Source of the DNA: Treponema sp.
Lineage (GTDB): Bacteria; Spirochaetota; Spirochaetia; Treponematales; Treponemataceae
Length of the DNA stretch: 64,000 bases
Assembly: GCA_017470605.1 (NCBI GenBank)
Contig: JAFUYH010000009.1
Coordinates: 1 to 64,000, forward strand
Direction of reading: 5' to 3'
Positions within the stretch are counted from its first letter, which is position 1, and every line of letters starts with the position of its first letter. Positions 51,769 through 61,929 of the stretch are shown here, piece after piece. The notes beneath the pieces are model-generated. The model was given only the letters and a program-made list of their open reading frames with translations. It made no database searches and had not been told where the DNA came from. The position numbers and the translations under genes are program-made.

Positions 51769-52593
51769 ATGGCTCTTAAAGTATTTAAGCCAATGACAGC
51801 AGGTACACGTGGTCGTGTAGATCTGCGTCGCGACGAACTGACAACCGACAGACCCGAGAAAACTTTGGTGTCAGGTCGCAAATCTCATGCTGGACGCGGT
51901 GCCGGTGGACGTATTTCTGTACGTCATCAGGGTGGCGGACACAAGAGACGTTATCGTGATATAGATTTTAAGCGTGATAAGCATGGTATTCCTGGAACTG
52001 TAAAGTCCATCGAATATGATCCAAACAGAAGTGCTAATATCGCTTTGATTTATTATGCAGACGGTGATAAACGTTATATCATCGCTCCAAAGGGCTTGCA
52101 GGTTGGACAGAAAATTATGTCTGGCGATAATGCAACTCCTACAGTTGGAAATGCACTTCCTCTGAATGCAATTCCAGTTGGATTCACTATTCATAACATT
52201 GAACTTACACTTGGTCAGGGCGGACAGCTTGTTCGTTCAGCTGGTGCCAGTGCAATGATTGCAGGTCGCGAAGGTGATTATGTTATCGTTCGCTTGCCTT
52301 CAAGTGAAATGAGAAAAATTAACGGAAAGTGCTATGCTACAATCGGTGTTGTAGGTAATGAAGAGCACATGAACGTTAAACTTGGTAAAGCAGGTCATAG
52401 ACGCTGGATGGGTGTTCGCCCAACAGTACGCGGTATGGCTATGAACCCTGTTGATCATCCACTTGGTGGTGGTGAAGGTGCTGGTAAGGGACGTAACCCT
52501 GTTACTCCTTGGGGACAGCCTTGTAAAGGTTACCAGACACGCAACAAACGCAAGACATCTAGCAATTTCATTGTTAGCCGTCGTAAGAAATAG
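51769..52593 (+). CDS. rplB: 50S ribosomal protein L2
   Basis: A 274-residue protein essential for subunit joining. [20 protein letters not shown]-like sequence appears as [18 protein letters not shown], and the C-terminal block [20 protein letters not shown] carries the conserved His-rich loop. The size is normal. Confidence 0.98.
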   Translation: MALKVFKPMTAGTRGRVDLRRDELTTDRPEKTLVSGRKSHAGRGAGGRISVRHQGGGHKRRYRDIDFKRDKHGIPGTVKSIEYDPNRSANIALIYYADGDKRYIIAPKGLQVGQKIMSGDNATPTVGNALPLNAIPVGFTIHNIELTLGQGGQLVRSAGASAMIAGREGDYVIVRLPSSEMRKINGKCYATIGVVGNEEHMNVKLGKAGHRRWMGVRPTVRGMAMNPVDHPLGGGEGAGKGRNPVTPWGQPCKGYQTRNKRKTSSNFIVSRRKK

Positions 52594-52610
52594 TTGCAGA
52601 GGAGATAATC

Positions 52611-52895
52611 GTGTCAAGATCTGTTAAGAAAGGACCTTTCGTAGAGAAGTCTCTTTACAAAAAGGTTCAGGCAATGAATAAAGAAGCAGACAAGAAAATG
52701 ATTAAAACATATTCTCGCTGCTCAACAATAATCCCAGAAATGGTAGGAAATACTATTTCTGTGTATAACGGTAAATCATGGATTCCTGTGTACATTACAG
52801 AGAACCTCGTCGGACATAAGCTCGGCGAATTTGCTCCAACTCGTACATATCATGGCCATGGTGGTTCAGATAAAACTGCCGGAAAAGGCAAATAA
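52611..52895 (+). CDS. rpsS: 30S ribosomal protein S19
   Basis: A 94-residue head protein. [18 protein letters not shown] at the start and [20 protein letters not shown] near the end are diagnostic. The start is GTG at 52611 with GAGGAG upstream. Confidence 0.97.
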   Translation: MSRSVKKGPFVEKSLYKKVQAMNKEADKKMIKTYSRCSTIIPEMVGNTISVYNGKSWIPVYITENLVGHKLGEFAPTRTYHGHGGSDKTAGKGK

Positions 52896-52909
52896 TATAG
52901 GTGGATATT

Positions 52910-53266
52910 ATGGCTGAGAAAAAAGGTTATGTAGCCACTACAAAGTTCCTGATTGCATCACCAACAAAGGTTCGTCCTGTTGCTCATGTAATCAATCAGA
53001 AGTCCTATACTGAAGCTATGGCTATTTTGGCTAATATGCCGCAGAAGGGAGCAAAGTTGATTAGTGCAACTTTGAAGTCAGCTGCAGCAAATGCTCTTTA
53101 TGCTAACAGCAAGTTGGATGAAGATATGCTGTACGTAAAAGAAATCAGAATTGATGAAGGTCCAAGACTCAAGAGAGTTTGGTTCCGAGCACGTGGTCGT
53201 GCAGATCAGCTTCTGAAGCGTATGTGTCATATTACCGTCATCGTTGACGAGAAGGCGGGGGAATAA
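52910..53266 (+). CDS. rplV: 50S ribosomal protein L22
   Basis: A 118-residue tunnel protein. [20 protein letters not shown] and the loop [20 protein letters not shown] are present. The ATG at 52910 is preferred to the GTG at 52901 because AGGTGG lies just upstream and MAEKKGY is family-like. Confidence 0.96.
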   Translation: MAEKKGYVATTKFLIASPTKVRPVAHVINQKSYTEAMAILANMPQKGAKLISATLKSAAANALYANSKLDEDMLYVKEIRIDEGPRLKRVWFRARGRADQLLKRMCHITVIVDEKAGE

Positions 53267-53267
53267 A

Positions 53268-54017
53268 GTGGGACAGAAAGTTAATCCAATCGGTTTGCGC
53301 TTAGGTGTAAACAAAACATGGCAGTCACGTTGGTATGCAGATCCACGTGAATATGCAGATTTAGTTCTGGAAGATATTAAAATCAGAAAAATGATTTCTG
53401 ATCTTCCTGATTGCAAAAATGCCGATATAGCAGAAATTGAAATTGTGCGCCATCCACAGCGTGTTACAATTGTTATTCACACTGCTCGTCCAGGTGTAAT
53501 TATTGGTGTAAAAGGTGCATCAATTGAAAAGATTACAGCAGATATTCAGAAGCAGCTTACAAAGAAAGTGCAGATTAAGATTAAAGAAATCAAACGTGCT
53601 GATTTGAACGCTAATCTGATTGCTCAGAACATTGGACGTCAGCTTGTTGGTCGTGGTTCATTCCGCAAGGCTATGAAACAGGCTGTAAGCAATGCAATGC
53701 GTGCTGGTGCACAGGGTGTAAAGGTTCGCCTTAGTGGTCGTCTTGGCGGTGCTGATATGAGCCGTACAGAAGAACATAAGGAAGGTCGAGTACCTCTTCA
53801 TACACTGCGTGCTGATATTGATTATGGTACATATGCAGCTTTGACTACATACGGAAAAATCGGTATCAAAGTATGGGTATACAATGGTATGAACTATGGC
53901 GTTGATCACAACGAAGACGCTGGTCAGCTTGTAAAGAAACCAAGACGTCCTGCACGTCAGGGTGCTTCACAGGAAAAGGCTGAGGGGTCTGAACCTGCTA
54001 AAAAGGCAAGGAGTTAG
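53268..54017 (+). CDS. rpsC: 30S ribosomal protein S3
   Basis: A 249-residue protein at the mRNA entry. [19 protein letters not shown] marks the start and the KH domain carries [14 protein letters not shown]. The start is GTG at 53268, 1 nt after the rplV stop, with GGGGG upstream. The C-terminus has a Lys/Glu-rich extension of about 25 residues. Confidence 0.97.
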   Translation: MGQKVNPIGLRLGVNKTWQSRWYADPREYADLVLEDIKIRKMISDLPDCKNADIAEIEIVRHPQRVTIVIHTARPGVIIGVKGASIEKITADIQKQLTKKVQIKIKEIKRADLNANLIAQNIGRQLVGRGSFRKAMKQAVSNAMRAGAQGVKVRLSGRLGGADMSRTEEHKEGRVPLHTLRADIDYGTYAALTTYGKIGIKVWVYNGMNYGVDHNEDAGQLVKKPRRPARQGASQEKAEGSEPAKKARS

Positions 54018-54020
54018 AAT

Positions 54021-54440
54021 ATGCCACTTAGTCCAAAAAGAGTAATTCACCGTAAGGTTCAGCGTGGACGCGAAAAAGGAAACGCTACACGCGATAATAA
54101 CATCGACTTTGGTCAGATTGCACTTGTAGCTATGGAACCAACATGGCTCGATGCACGTGTAATTGAAGCTGCCCGTGTTGCTATCAACCGTAAGCTTGAA
54201 AGAAAGGGAAGTGTATGGATTCGTATTTTCCCAGACAAGCCAATTACAAAGAAACCGGCTGAAGTTCGAATGGGTAAGGGTAAGGGTGCTCCAGATCACT
54301 GGGCAGCCGTTATTAAACCAGGTATGATTTTGTTTGAAATTGGTGGTGTAGACCTCAAGACTGCTCACAGAGCTCTTGAACTTGCAGGTGATAAACTTCC
54401 AGTAAAAACAAAGATTGCTTATAAGCCAACACAAGACTAG
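54021..54440 (+). CDS. rplP: 50S ribosomal protein L16
   Basis: A 139-residue protein near the A-site tRNA. It starts [20 protein letters not shown] and carries [20 protein letters not shown] and [13 protein letters not shown]. The length is normal. Confidence 0.97.
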   Translation: MPLSPKRVIHRKVQRGREKGNATRDNNIDFGQIALVAMEPTWLDARVIEAARVAINRKLERKGSVWIRIFPDKPITKKPAEVRMGKGKGAPDHWAAVIKPGMILFEIGGVDLKTAHRALELAGDKLPVKTKIAYKPTQD

Positions 54441-54450
54441 GAGGTATAAG

Positions 54451-54663
54451 ATGGCTGATTCAAAGAAAAAGAATGACAAAGAACTGTCTTATAAAGAACT
54501 CGTAGCAAAGCGTGATGAGCTTAAGAAAGAGTACATGGATCTCCGTTTTAAGATGGTTATTTCTCATGTAGACAACCCAATGCAGAAACGTACAATGCGC
54601 CGCGAAATCGCACGCCTTAATACGTTCATCCGGCAGAAAGAACTCGCCGGAGAGAATAAATAG
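54451..54663 (+). CDS. rpmC: 50S ribosomal protein L29
   Basis: A 70-residue helical hairpin protein at the tunnel exit. SYKELVAKRDELKKEYMDLR and REIARLNTFIRQKEL are typical. The ATG at 54451 has AGGAGG upstream; the frame extends further but without a start signal. Confidence 0.95.
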   Translation: MADSKKKNDKELSYKELVAKRDELKKEYMDLRFKMVISHVDNPMQKRTMRREIARLNTFIRQKELAGENK

Positions 54664-54673
54664 GAGCTGAACC

Positions 54674-54949
54674 GTGGAAGAGAATACTGTTCAGACTGTA
54701 AAGGCAGCAAAACGTTCTTTTGTAGGTCTTGTTACATCTGATAAGATGGATAAGACTATTGTTGTAACTGTTGCAACAAAAAAGATGGATCGTCTTTACA
54801 AGAAGTATGTTACTAGATCTAAGAAGTATATGGCTCATGATGAAAATAATGATGCTCATATTGGTGATACAGTTCGTATCGTTGAATGCAGACCTCTCAG
54901 CAAGAATAAGTGCTGGCGTCTTGCAGAAATTGTAGAAAGAGCTAAATAA
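54674..54949 (+). CDS. rpsQ: 30S ribosomal protein S17
   Basis: A 91-residue primary rRNA-binding protein. [20 protein letters not shown] and [20 protein letters not shown] are diagnostic. The start is GTG at 54674 with AGGAG upstream. Confidence 0.96.
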   Translation: MEENTVQTVKAAKRSFVGLVTSDKMDKTIVVTVATKKMDRLYKKYVTRSKKYMAHDENNDAHIGDTVRIVECRPLSKNKCWRLAEIVERAK

Positions 54950-54966
54950 GCGAAGGAGTTAGAATT

Positions 54967-55335
54967 ATGATTCAGATGCAATCTTGTATGACAGTTGCTG
55001 ATAACTCTGGAGCTAAAATCGCTCAGTGTATCAAGGTTATCGGCGGTTCTCACCGCAGATATGCCGGTATCGGCGACATCGTAGTAGTAGCAATTAAAGA
55101 TGCTATTCCTACATCTACAATCAAAAAGGGTACAATTGAAAAGGCTGTAATTGTACGCCAGGCAAAGGAATACCGCCGTCCAGACGGAACTTATATTCGT
55201 TTTGATGATAACGCTTGCGTTATTGTTGACGATAACAAGAACCCAAAAGGAAAGCGTATTTTTGGACCTGTAGCACGTGAGCTTCGTGATATGGACTTTA
55301 TGAAGATCATATCTTTGGCTCCAGAGGTTCTTTAA
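54967..55335 (+). CDS. rplN: 50S ribosomal protein L14
   Basis: A 122-residue subunit-interface protein. It starts [20 protein letters not shown] and shows the usual [20 protein letters not shown] and [20 protein letters not shown]. No unusual residue is noted. Confidence 0.98.
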   Translation: MIQMQSCMTVADNSGAKIAQCIKVIGGSHRRYAGIGDIVVVAIKDAIPTSTIKKGTIEKAVIVRQAKEYRRPDGTYIRFDDNACVIVDDNKNPKGKRIFGPVARELRDMDFMKIISLAPEVL

Positions 55336-55347
55336 GGAGAAACTAGA

Positions 55348-55662
55348 ATGGATAAGAAGTTCAAAATCCGAAAGGACGACACTGTACAGGTAATTGCTGG
55401 TAAAGACAAGGGTAAGCGCGGGACTGTTGTTAGCGTTCTTCCTAAGAAAGATGCAGTTATTGTATCAGGTGTAAACATTGTCAAAAAGGCAATGAAGAAA
55501 AAGAGTCAGCAGGATCAGGGCGGTATCGCTGAGATTGAAGCTCCTCTTAATATTTCAAATGTAGCAATCGTATGTAAAAAATGCGGTCCTACAAAAATCG
55601 GTTATAAAATCGACGGCGACAAGAAAGTTCGCGTTTGCCGTAAATGTGGAGATGTTCTGTAA
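55348..55662 (+). CDS. rplX: 50S ribosomal protein L24
   Basis: A 104-residue assembly initiator with a KOW motif ([20 protein letters not shown]) and a C-terminal CKKCG...CRKCG pair that may bind zinc. The stop overlaps the rplE start by one base. Confidence 0.97.
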   Translation: MDKKFKIRKDDTVQVIAGKDKGKRGTVVSVLPKKDAVIVSGVNIVKKAMKKKSQQDQGGIAEIEAPLNISNVAIVCKKCGPTKIGYKIDGDKKVRVCRKCGDVL

Positions 55663-56213
55663 TGGCAAATTACGTACCTCGGCTTAAGAAAGTCTATAAA
55701 GACGAAATCACACCGGCTCTTACAAAAGAGTTCAATTACACAACTCCGATGCAGGTTCCTGCAATCAAAAAGATTGTTGTAAGTATGGGTGTTGGTGAAG
55801 CTCTCACAAATAAGAAACTCCTTGATGCCGCAGTTGCTGACTTAACTCAGATTACAGGTCAGAAGGCTGTTAAGACTAAGGCAAAGAAGAGTATCGCTAA
55901 CTTCAAACTGCGTGAGGGCAATGAAGTGGGTGCAATGGTAACATTGCGTGGTGACATTATGTATGAGTTCCTTGATCGTCTCATCAATGTTGCATTCCCA
56001 CGTATTAAGGATTTCCGCGGAATCAAAGCAACAGGTTTTGATGGACATGGAAATTTCTCAGTTGGTATTACTGAACAGTTGATATTCCCAGAAATCGACT
56101 TTGATAAAGTTGTTAAAATTGCTGGTATGAATATCACTTTTGTAACAAGTGCTAATACAGATGCTGAAGCAAAAGCACTTCTTACTAAGTTCAATATGCC
56201 TTTCCGCAAGTAG
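55662..56213 (+). CDS. rplE: 50S ribosomal protein L5
   Basis: A 183-residue central-protuberance protein that binds 5S r[24 protein letters not shown]-like [20 protein letters not shown] and [18 protein letters not shown] are diagnostic. The ATG at 55662 lies in the TAATG overlap with rplX; the frame upstream has no site. Confidence 0.97.
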   Translation: MANYVPRLKKVYKDEITPALTKEFNYTTPMQVPAIKKIVVSMGVGEALTNKKLLDAAVADLTQITGQKAVKTKAKKSIANFKLREGNEVGAMVTLRGDIMYEFLDRLINVAFPRIKDFRGIKATGFDGHGNFSVGITEQLIFPEIDFDKVVKIAGMNITFVTSANTDAEAKALLTKFNMPFRK

Positions 56214-56220
56214 GTGAAGT

Positions 56221-56406
56221 ATGGCAAAGAAATCAATGGTTATTAAAGCAGCCCGCAAGCAGAAATATTCAACACGCGAGTACAATCGCTGTCAGATTTG
56301 CGGACGTCCACGCGGATATTTGCGTAAGTTCAAGATGTGTCGTATCTGCTTCCGCAAATTGGCAAGCGAAGGCCAGCTTCCTGGCGTAACAAAATCTAGT
56401 TGGTAG
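56221..56406 (+). CDS. rpsZ: 30S ribosomal protein S14, zinc type
   Basis: A 61-residue S14 of the short form with two CxxC pairs (CQICGRPR and CRICFRKLA) for zinc. It lies in its usual place between rplE and rpsH. Confidence 0.97.
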   Translation: MAKKSMVIKAARKQKYSTREYNRCQICGRPRGYLRKFKMCRICFRKLASEGQLPGVTKSSW

Positions 56407-56415
56407 GAGATAGAA

Positions 56416-56814
56416 ATGAGTGCATCAGATCCAGTAGCAGACATGCTCACAAAGGTTCGTAATGCGGCTATGGCCCGCCACGAGAAAGTAGATGTTCCTG
56501 CTTCAAAGCTTAAGCTTGAAATCGTAAAGATTATGAAGACTGAAGGTTACATCAAAAACTTCAAAAAAGTTCAGGAAGATGGAAAAAATACGCTTCGTAT
56601 TTTCTTGAAGTATGATGATGAGAATAATCCGGTAATCCATGGTGTTAAGAAGATTTCTACACCAGGTCGCCGTGTATATTCTGGTTATAAAGATTTGCCA
56701 CGCGTTTACAACGGATATGGTACAATCATCGTTTCAACTTCTGCTGGTGTAACAACTGGTAAGAAAGCTGCTGAAAAAATGGTTGGTGGCGAATTAGTTT
56801 GCACAATCTGGTAA
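56416..56814 (+). CDS. rpsH: 30S ribosomal protein S8
   Basis: A 132-residue primary rRNA-binding protein and usual repressor of the spc operon. [20 protein letters not shown] and the C-terminal [16 protein letters not shown] are typical. AGGAG precedes the ATG. Confidence 0.97.
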   Translation: MSASDPVADMLTKVRNAAMARHEKVDVPASKLKLEIVKIMKTEGYIKNFKKVQEDGKNTLRIFLKYDDENNPVIHGVKKISTPGRRVYSGYKDLPRVYNGYGTIIVSTSAGVTTGKKAAEKMVGGELVCTIW

Positions 56815-56829
56815 TAGGGGGCGGAAAGT

Positions 56830-57369
56830 ATGTCTAAAGTAGGTAAACTTCCTGTTGCTCTTCCAGCAGGTGTAAATGTAACGGTTGCAAATGGTATGAT
56901 TACTGTAAAGGGACCTAAAGGTGAACTTAAGCAGTCATTCCATGACGAAATCGAAATTAAAGTTGAAGGAACAGAAGTAGTTCTTACAACAAAAAACGAT
57001 TCTAAGCAGACAAATGCTTATCACGGACTTTACAGAAGCCTTATCAACAACATGGTTAAAGGTGTAACAGAAGGATTCACAAAGACTCTTGTTATTACTG
57101 GTGTTGGTTATCGTGCAGAAGTAAAAGGTAAAGAACTTGTAATGAACCTGGGTTACTCAAGTGACTACATTGCAATCATTCCTGATGGAATTACAGTTGT
57201 TGCAACTCCAGATGGAAAACTTACAATTTCAGGTATCGACAAGCAGTTGGTTGGAGAATTCAGTTCTCAGATTCGTAAGTTGCGTAAGCCTGAACCTTAT
57301 AAAGGAAAGGGTATTCGCTATGAGACTGAAGTTATCAGACGTAAAGTCGGTAAGACTGGTGTTAAATAA
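56830..57369 (+). CDS. rplF: 50S ribosomal protein L6
   Basis: A 179-residue two-domain protein by the factor-binding site. It shows [22 protein letters not shown]-like [12 protein letters not shown] and the C-terminal [19 protein letters not shown]. Confidence 0.97.
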   Translation: MSKVGKLPVALPAGVNVTVANGMITVKGPKGELKQSFHDEIEIKVEGTEVVLTTKNDSKQTNAYHGLYRSLINNMVKGVTEGFTKTLVITGVGYRAEVKGKELVMNLGYSSDYIAIIPDGITVVATPDGKLTISGIDKQLVGEFSSQIRKLRKPEPYKGKGIRYETEVIRRKVGKTGVK

Positions 57370-57380
57370 GGTGAAGCTAT

Positions 57381-57743
57381 ATGTTTAAGAAAATGAACGA
57401 TAAAAACAGAAAACGCCTTCACAGAAAGGTTCACATCCGTAAGTCTATTTCCGGAACTACTGAAAGACCTAGAATGACAATCACTCGTTCTAATAAAAAT
57501 ATTTCAGTTCAGGTAATTGATGATACTGAAGGCAAAACTTTAGCTTCAATTTCAACTTTGGAAAAAGAGTTTGCAGCTGTAAAGCCTAATACAGAAGGTG
57601 CTGCAAAACTCGGTGAAGCTTTTGGAGCACGCCTTAAGGAAAAGAAAATTTCTAAGGTTGTTTTCGACAGAAATGGTTACTTGTACCATGGAGTTGTAAA
57701 AGCTTTCGCTGATGGTGCCCGTAAAGCTGGTATCGAATTCTAG
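57381..57743 (+). CDS. rplR: 50S ribosomal protein L18
   Basis: A 120-residue 5S rRNA-binding protein. It has [40 protein letters not shown] and [20 protein letters not shown]. Normal length. Confidence 0.97.
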   Translation: MFKKMNDKNRKRLHRKVHIRKSISGTTERPRMTITRSNKNISVQVIDDTEGKTLASISTLEKEFAAVKPNTEGAAKLGEAFGARLKEKKISKVVFDRNGYLYHGVVKAFADGARKAGIEF

Positions 57744-57751
57744 GAGTTATT

Positions 57752-58267
57752 ATGGAACATCAGAAAAACTTTGATAAAGATCCAAAAGAGAAGGAGTTTG
57801 TAGAAAAACTCGTTACTCTTAACAGAACATGTAAGACTGTAAAGGGAGGACGCCGTATGTCTTTCTCTGCTCTTACTGTTGTTGGAGACGGAAAAGGTCG
57901 TGTAGGATACGGACTTGGTAAGGCTAACGATGTATCTGAAGCTATTAAGAAGAGTATTGATCGTGCAAAGAGAAATCTTGTTACTATTCCTATGAAGAAT
58001 GGTACTTTGCCACATGAAATTATTGGTAAATACAAGAGTTCTGAAGTACTTCTTATGCCGGCTTGTTCCGGTACTGGTATTATCGCCGGTGGTACAGTTC
58101 GTGCGATTATGGATGCAGCTGGTGCAACAGATGTTCAGTCTAAGTCTTTGGGTTCTAACTCTGCAGTAAATGTTGTTCGTGCAACATTTGATGCTATCTC
58201 AAAACTTATGGATGCTAAGAAGGTTGCTGCCAACAGAGGTAAAACTCTGGATGAGTTGTGGGGTTAA
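57752..58267 (+). CDS. rpsE: 30S ribosomal protein S5
   Basis: A 171-residue protein at the mRNA channel. The N-terminal double-stranded RNA-binding domain has GGRRMSFSALTVVGDGKGRV and the second domain has GTGIIAGGTVRAIMDAAGA. The stop overlaps the rpmD start. Confidence 0.97.
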   Translation: MEHQKNFDKDPKEKEFVEKLVTLNRTCKTVKGGRRMSFSALTVVGDGKGRVGYGLGKANDVSEAIKKSIDRAKRNLVTIPMKNGTLPHEIIGKYKSSEVLLMPACSGTGIIAGGTVRAIMDAAGATDVQSKSLGSNSAVNVVRATFDAISKLMDAKKVAANRGKTLDELWG

Positions 58268-58269
58268 TG

Positions 58270-58458
58270 ATGGCTAAGACAAAACAGTTGAAAGTTACAT
58301 TAATTAAGAGTGTAATCGGACAGAAACCTGATAAGGTTGCAACAGTTAGAAGTTTGGGACTTAAGAAGATTTCTTCTTCTAATACTCTCCCAGATAACGA
58401 TGCTGTTCGTGGAATGGTTGCATCTGTTTCTCATTTGGTAAAGTGTGAGGAGATCTAA
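58270..58458 (+). CDS. rpmD: 50S ribosomal protein L30
   Basis: A 62-residue protein starting MAKTKQLKVTLIKSVIGQKP and carrying VATVRSLGLKKI. Two adjacent ATG codons, at 58267 and 58270, are possible starts; the first overlaps the rpsE stop by one base. There is no clear Shine-Dalgarno site, so translation is probably coupled to rpsE. Confidence 0.94.
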   Translation: MAKTKQLKVTLIKSVIGQKPDKVATVRSLGLKKISSSNTLPDNDAVRGMVASVSHLVKCEEI

Positions 58459-58459
58459 A

Positions 58460-58930
58460 ATGGCAGAATATAATCCAATCCTTAGCGCTCCTCAGGGTGC
58501 TAATAAGAAACCTAAGCGCGTTGGACGCGGTTCATCTTCTGGACTTGGTACAACAGCTGGTAAAGGTAATAAAGGTCAGCAGTCACGTACAGGAACTGGA
58601 GTTCCTTATGTTGGTTTTGAAGGAGGCCAGATGCCTCTTTACAGACGTATCGCTCGCAAAGGATTCTCAAACTATCCTTTCAAGAAAGAATATGTTTGTA
58701 TCAACGTAAATCTGTTGGATGCTAAGTTCAACGATGGAGAAACTGTTGATAACGCTTCTCTTGCTGCAAAGGGATTCATTTCATCAAAATCTAACGTTCT
58801 TGTTAAGATTCTTGGTGATGGTGAAATTACAAAGAAACTTACAGTAAATGTTGCTAAGGTTTCTGAATCAGCAAAGGCTAAAATTGAAAAAGCCGGCGGT
58901 GCAGTAAAAGCAGCTGAAAAAGCAGAATAA
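58460..58930 (+). CDS. rplO: 50S ribosomal protein L15
   Basis: A 156-residue protein. It has RVGRGSSSGLGTTAGKGNKG, FEGGQMPLYRRIARKGF and a Lys/Ala-rich end. The ATG at 58460 has GAGGAG upstream; the frame extends five codons further into rpmD. Confidence 0.97.
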   Translation: MAEYNPILSAPQGANKKPKRVGRGSSSGLGTTAGKGNKGQQSRTGTGVPYVGFEGGQMPLYRRIARKGFSNYPFKKEYVCINVNLLDAKFNDGETVDNASLAAKGFISSKSNVLVKILGDGEITKKLTVNVAKVSESAKAKIEKAGGAVKAAEKAE

Positions 58931-58943
58931 GGCGGAGTAGAAC

Positions 58944-60278
58944 ATGGCAAGCAATCCAATTGTAAATATGTTTAAAGTAAAAGAAATAAGAGACCGTTTG
59001 CTCTTTACATTTCTGATTCTGGCCGTATTCCGCTTAGGAAGCGTTCTTACAGTACCAGGAATTGATGCAAACGTACTTATTAAGTACTTTGACGATTTAG
59101 CTGCACAGAACAACAATGCGTTTGCCAGTTACATGGACTTCTTCGTTGGAGGGGCATTCTCTAACTTCTCAATTTTCATGTTGGGAGTTATGCCCTTCAT
59201 TTCTATGCAGATTATCATGCAGCTTGCTGTTATCATTTTTCCGTCACTAAAAAGAATATCTCAGGAAGATGGTGGACAGAGAAAGATTGCTCAGTACACT
59301 CGTATTGGTACAATCCTTGTATGTATTATCCAGGCCTGGGGTACAACATTCTATGCTTACAGTATTCCTGGTTGTATCGTAATTGAAAACAAGATTTTCT
59401 TTAGAATCCTGTTTATGCTTACCGTTACAACCGGTTCTATGATTACTGTATGGCTTGGTGACCAGATTACAGCTCGTGGAATTGGTAATGGTATTTCCAT
59501 GATGATTTTTGCCGGTATCGTTGCCCGCTTGCCTAATGCTATTGTTGAATTAGTTCAGAAAGTAAGTGCTGGTGAGATTCAGCTTGTATTTGTCATCTTG
59601 GTTATAATAATGTTTATCGTGCTTATCGGTCTTGTAATTTACGAAGAATCAGGACAGAGAAAGATTCCTGTACACTATGCAAAACGTGTAGTTGGAAGAA
59701 AAATGTACGGCGGACAGAATACTTATATTCCGTTCAAAGTAAACTCTTCTAATGTAATCCCTCTTATCTTTGCTTCTTCAATCCTTACAATGCCATTGAT
59801 GTTTGCACAGACATTCGCAAAAGGACAGAATTCTGCAAAATGGATTAATTCAGTTGCAAGAGTTCTTACTCCTAATGGTTTATGGTACAATATATTGTTG
59901 GTTGTTCTTATTATCTTCTTTGCATACTTCTACACACAGGTAACCCTGAACCCTACAGAAATCGCAAAGAACATCCGCGAAAACGGCGGCTCCATTCCGG
60001 GTGTGCGTACAGATAAGACAGAAGAATATCTGACAAAAATATTAAATAGACTTATATTACCTGGAGCTTTGTTCCTTGCATGTATTGCGATTATCCCGAC
60101 AATCGTACAGAAGTTGTTTGGATTCCCGCAGTCAATCAGTCAGTTGATGGGTGGTACTTCACTTATCATTTTGATTGGTGTTGATTTGGATACAATGAGT
60201 CAGGTTGAAGCACTTCTTAAGATGCATCATCATGATGGTCTTACAAAGAAGGGCAAAATCAGATCACGAAGTTTGTAA
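58944..60278 (+). CDS. secY: Preprotein translocase subunit SecY
   Basis: A 444-residue channel protein with ten membrane helices. Key stretches are GIDANVL and FSIFMLGVMPFISMQIIMQL in the first half, and the cytoplasmic loops with QRKIPVHYAKRVVGRKMYGG and NIRENGGSIPGVRTDKTEEY. It pairs with SecE at 35.8 kb. adk and map, which often follow, are absent. Confidence 0.98.
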   Translation: MASNPIVNMFKVKEIRDRLLFTFLILAVFRLGSVLTVPGIDANVLIKYFDDLAAQNNNAFASYMDFFVGGAFSNFSIFMLGVMPFISMQIIMQLAVIIFPSLKRISQEDGGQRKIAQYTRIGTILVCIIQAWGTTFYAYSIPGCIVIENKIFFRILFMLTVTTGSMITVWLGDQITARGIGNGISMMIFAGIVARLPNAIVELVQKVSAGEIQLVFVILVIIMFIVLIGLVIYEESGQRKIPVHYAKRVVGRKMYGGQNTYIPFKVNSSNVIPLIFASSILTMPLMFAQTFAKGQNSAKWINSVARVLTPNGLWYNILLVVLIIFFAYFYTQVTLNPTEIAKNIRENGGSIPGVRTDKTEEYLTKILNRLILPGALFLACIAIIPTIVQKLFGFPQSISQLMGGTSLIILIGVDLDTMSQVEALLKMHHHDGLTKKGKIRSRSL

Positions 60279-60340
60279 AATTTAATTAAAATTTCGTGAA
60301 TTAGCAGTAGAAAAGAACTGGGAATATGTGATATATTATC

Positions 60341-60386
60341 TTCTACCGAATTGCTCTCATTGCGAGGTGCCTAGAATTCGGTAGAA
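60341..60386 (+). promoter_or_regulatory. Large hairpin upstream of rpmJ
   Basis: TTCTACCGAATT (60341-60352) and AATTCGGTAGAA (60375-60386) form a perfect 12-bp stem with a 22-nt loop that itself can pair CTC with GAG. It lies in a 128-bp gap between secY and rpmJ, and 20 nt before the rpmJ start. It could be a feedback site for the alpha operon (usually S4) or a processing site. Confidence 0.55.
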
Positions 60387-60406
60387 TATTCTCATGGGGG
60401 CTTTTT

Positions 60407-60520
60407 ATGAAAGTACGAACCAGTGTAAAACCTATCTGTGATAAATGTAAGGTTATCAAAAGAAACGGAATTATCCGTATTATTTGTACAAACCCAAAAC
60501 ATAAACAGAGACAGGGCTAA
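60407..60520 (+). CDS. rpmJ: 50S ribosomal protein L36
   Basis: A 37-residue protein read from the ATG at 60407: it begins [20 protein letters not shown] and ends KHKQRQG. Three Cys and one His form the zinc site. GGGGG precedes the ATG. infA, often a neighbour, is missing. Confidence 0.95.
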   Translation: MKVRTSVKPICDKCKVIKRNGIIRIICTNPKHKQRQG

Positions 60521-60537
60521 GGCTTAAGGAGAAACAG

Positions 60538-60906
60538 ATGGCTCGAATTGCGGGAGTTGATATCCCAAACAAACATGTTGGTACCGCTTTAACTTATATT
60601 TATGGTATCGGTCGTGCAACTGCACAAAAAATCTGCGAAGAAGCCAAAATTGATCCTATGAAGATGGCAAATGATCTTACTCAGGATGAATTGGCAAAAA
60701 TTCGTGAAATCATCGACGCAAATTACAAGACAGAAGGACGTCTTCGTTCTGAAATTGGTCTTAACCTTAAGCGCCTGATGGATATTGGATGCTATCGTGG
60801 TCTTCGTCATAAGAGAGGTCTTCCTGTACGTGGTCAGAGAACTCGTACAAATGCACGTACTCGTAAGGGTAAGAAGAAGACTGTTGCTAATAAGAAGAAG
60901 GCATAG
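60538..60906 (+). CDS. rpsM: 30S ribosomal protein S13
   Basis: A 122-residue head protein. [20 protein letters not shown] and the C-terminal [20 protein letters not shown] are diagnostic. AAGGAG precedes the ATG. Confidence 0.98.
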   Translation: MARIAGVDIPNKHVGTALTYIYGIGRATAQKICEEAKIDPMKMANDLTQDELAKIREIIDANYKTEGRLRSEIGLNLKRLMDIGCYRGLRHKRGLPVRGQRTRTNARTRKGKKKTVANKKKA

Positions 60907-60920
60907 GCGGAGGATAAGTA

Positions 60921-61301
60921 ATGGCTGTCGCTAAGAAACGAAAGGAAAAAAAGAGCGTATACGAAGGAAATGTATATATCCAGGCAACGTTCAATAACAC
61001 TATCGTAACTGTAACAGACTTGAAGGGTAATGCTCTTGCATGGGCTTCTTCAGGTGGACTTGGTTTCCGTGGAGCAAAAAAATCTACTCCATTTGCTGCT
61101 CAGTCTGTAGCTGAAACTGCACTCCAGAAGGCTGCAAGTTACGGTCTGCGTGAAGTTCACGTATTTGTAAAAGGACCAGGAATGGGTCGTGAAAATGCCA
61201 TCCGTTCTATTGGTGCTATGGGCTTGAGAGTAAAGTCTATCTCTGATGTTACTCCAATTCCTCACAATGGCTGTCGTCCTCGTAAGACTCGACGCATGTA
61301 A
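60921..61301 (+). CDS. rpsK: 30S ribosomal protein S11
   Basis: A 126-residue platform protein. It has [39 protein letters not shown] and the end [13 protein letters not shown]-like [19 protein letters not shown]. Normal length. Confidence 0.98.
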   Translation: MAVAKKRKEKKSVYEGNVYIQATFNNTIVTVTDLKGNALAWASSGGLGFRGAKKSTPFAAQSVAETALQKAASYGLREVHVFVKGPGMGRENAIRSIGAMGLRVKSISDVTPIPHNGCRPRKTRRM

Positions 61302-61320
61302 ATCTTAAGGAGAATACGTT

Positions 61321-61914
61321 ATGGGTAAAAGTACACAGCCTCTGTTAAAGAGATGTAAAGCCTTGGGTATTAATCCTGTAGTAATGGGATATACAAAGGA
61401 ATCAAAAAGAAACCAGAAAGAAGTAAGAAGAGCAAAGAAGTCTGAATATGGTCTTCAGTTGACTGAAAAGCAGAAACTTCGCTTTATTTATGGTGTTCTT
61501 GAGAAGCAGTTCAGAAAATACTATGTAATGGCTACAAAAAAGACAGGAGTTACAGGTGAAGTATTACTTCAGATTCTTGAATCTCGTCTTGATAACGTAG
61601 TATATCGCCTTGGATTTGCAAAAACACGTCAGCAGGCAAGACAGATGGTAAGTCATGGTCATATTACTGTAAATGGTAACAAAGTTGACATTCCATCTTA
61701 CTTGGTAAAAGTTGGTGATGTTATTGCTATCAAGGAAGCAAGCAGATCTTCTGGAATCAAAACTCTTGTTCTTGCAAACGGAGATAAGGTAGTTCCAAGT
61801 TGGCTTGAATCTGATGCTGAAAATTTCACTGGAAAGGTTGTTGCTTTGGCTGCTCGTTCAGATATTGACTTTGCAGTTAAAGAGAATCTTATTGTTGAAT
61901 ATTACTCAAAATAA
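61321..61914 (+). CDS. rpsD: 30S ribosomal protein S4
   Basis: A 197-residue primary rRNA-binding protein with an S4 domain (LESRLDNVVYRLGFAKTRQQ, ARQMVSHGHITVNGNKVDIP). The N-terminal zinc cysteines of some S4 proteins are absent. It is the common repressor of the alpha operon. Confidence 0.97.
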   Translation: MGKSTQPLLKRCKALGINPVVMGYTKESKRNQKEVRRAKKSEYGLQLTEKQKLRFIYGVLEKQFRKYYVMATKKTGVTGEVLLQILESRLDNVVYRLGFAKTRQQARQMVSHGHITVNGNKVDIPSYLVKVGDVIAIKEASRSSGIKTLVLANGDKVVPSWLESDAENFTGKVVALAARSDIDFAVKENLIVEYYSK

Positions 61915-61929
61915 TAACAAGGAGTTCAG

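Noticed and set aside
58258-58269. Longer L30 start at 58258
   Set aside because: It is a TTG inside rpsE without a binding site, and the added residues are not family-like.
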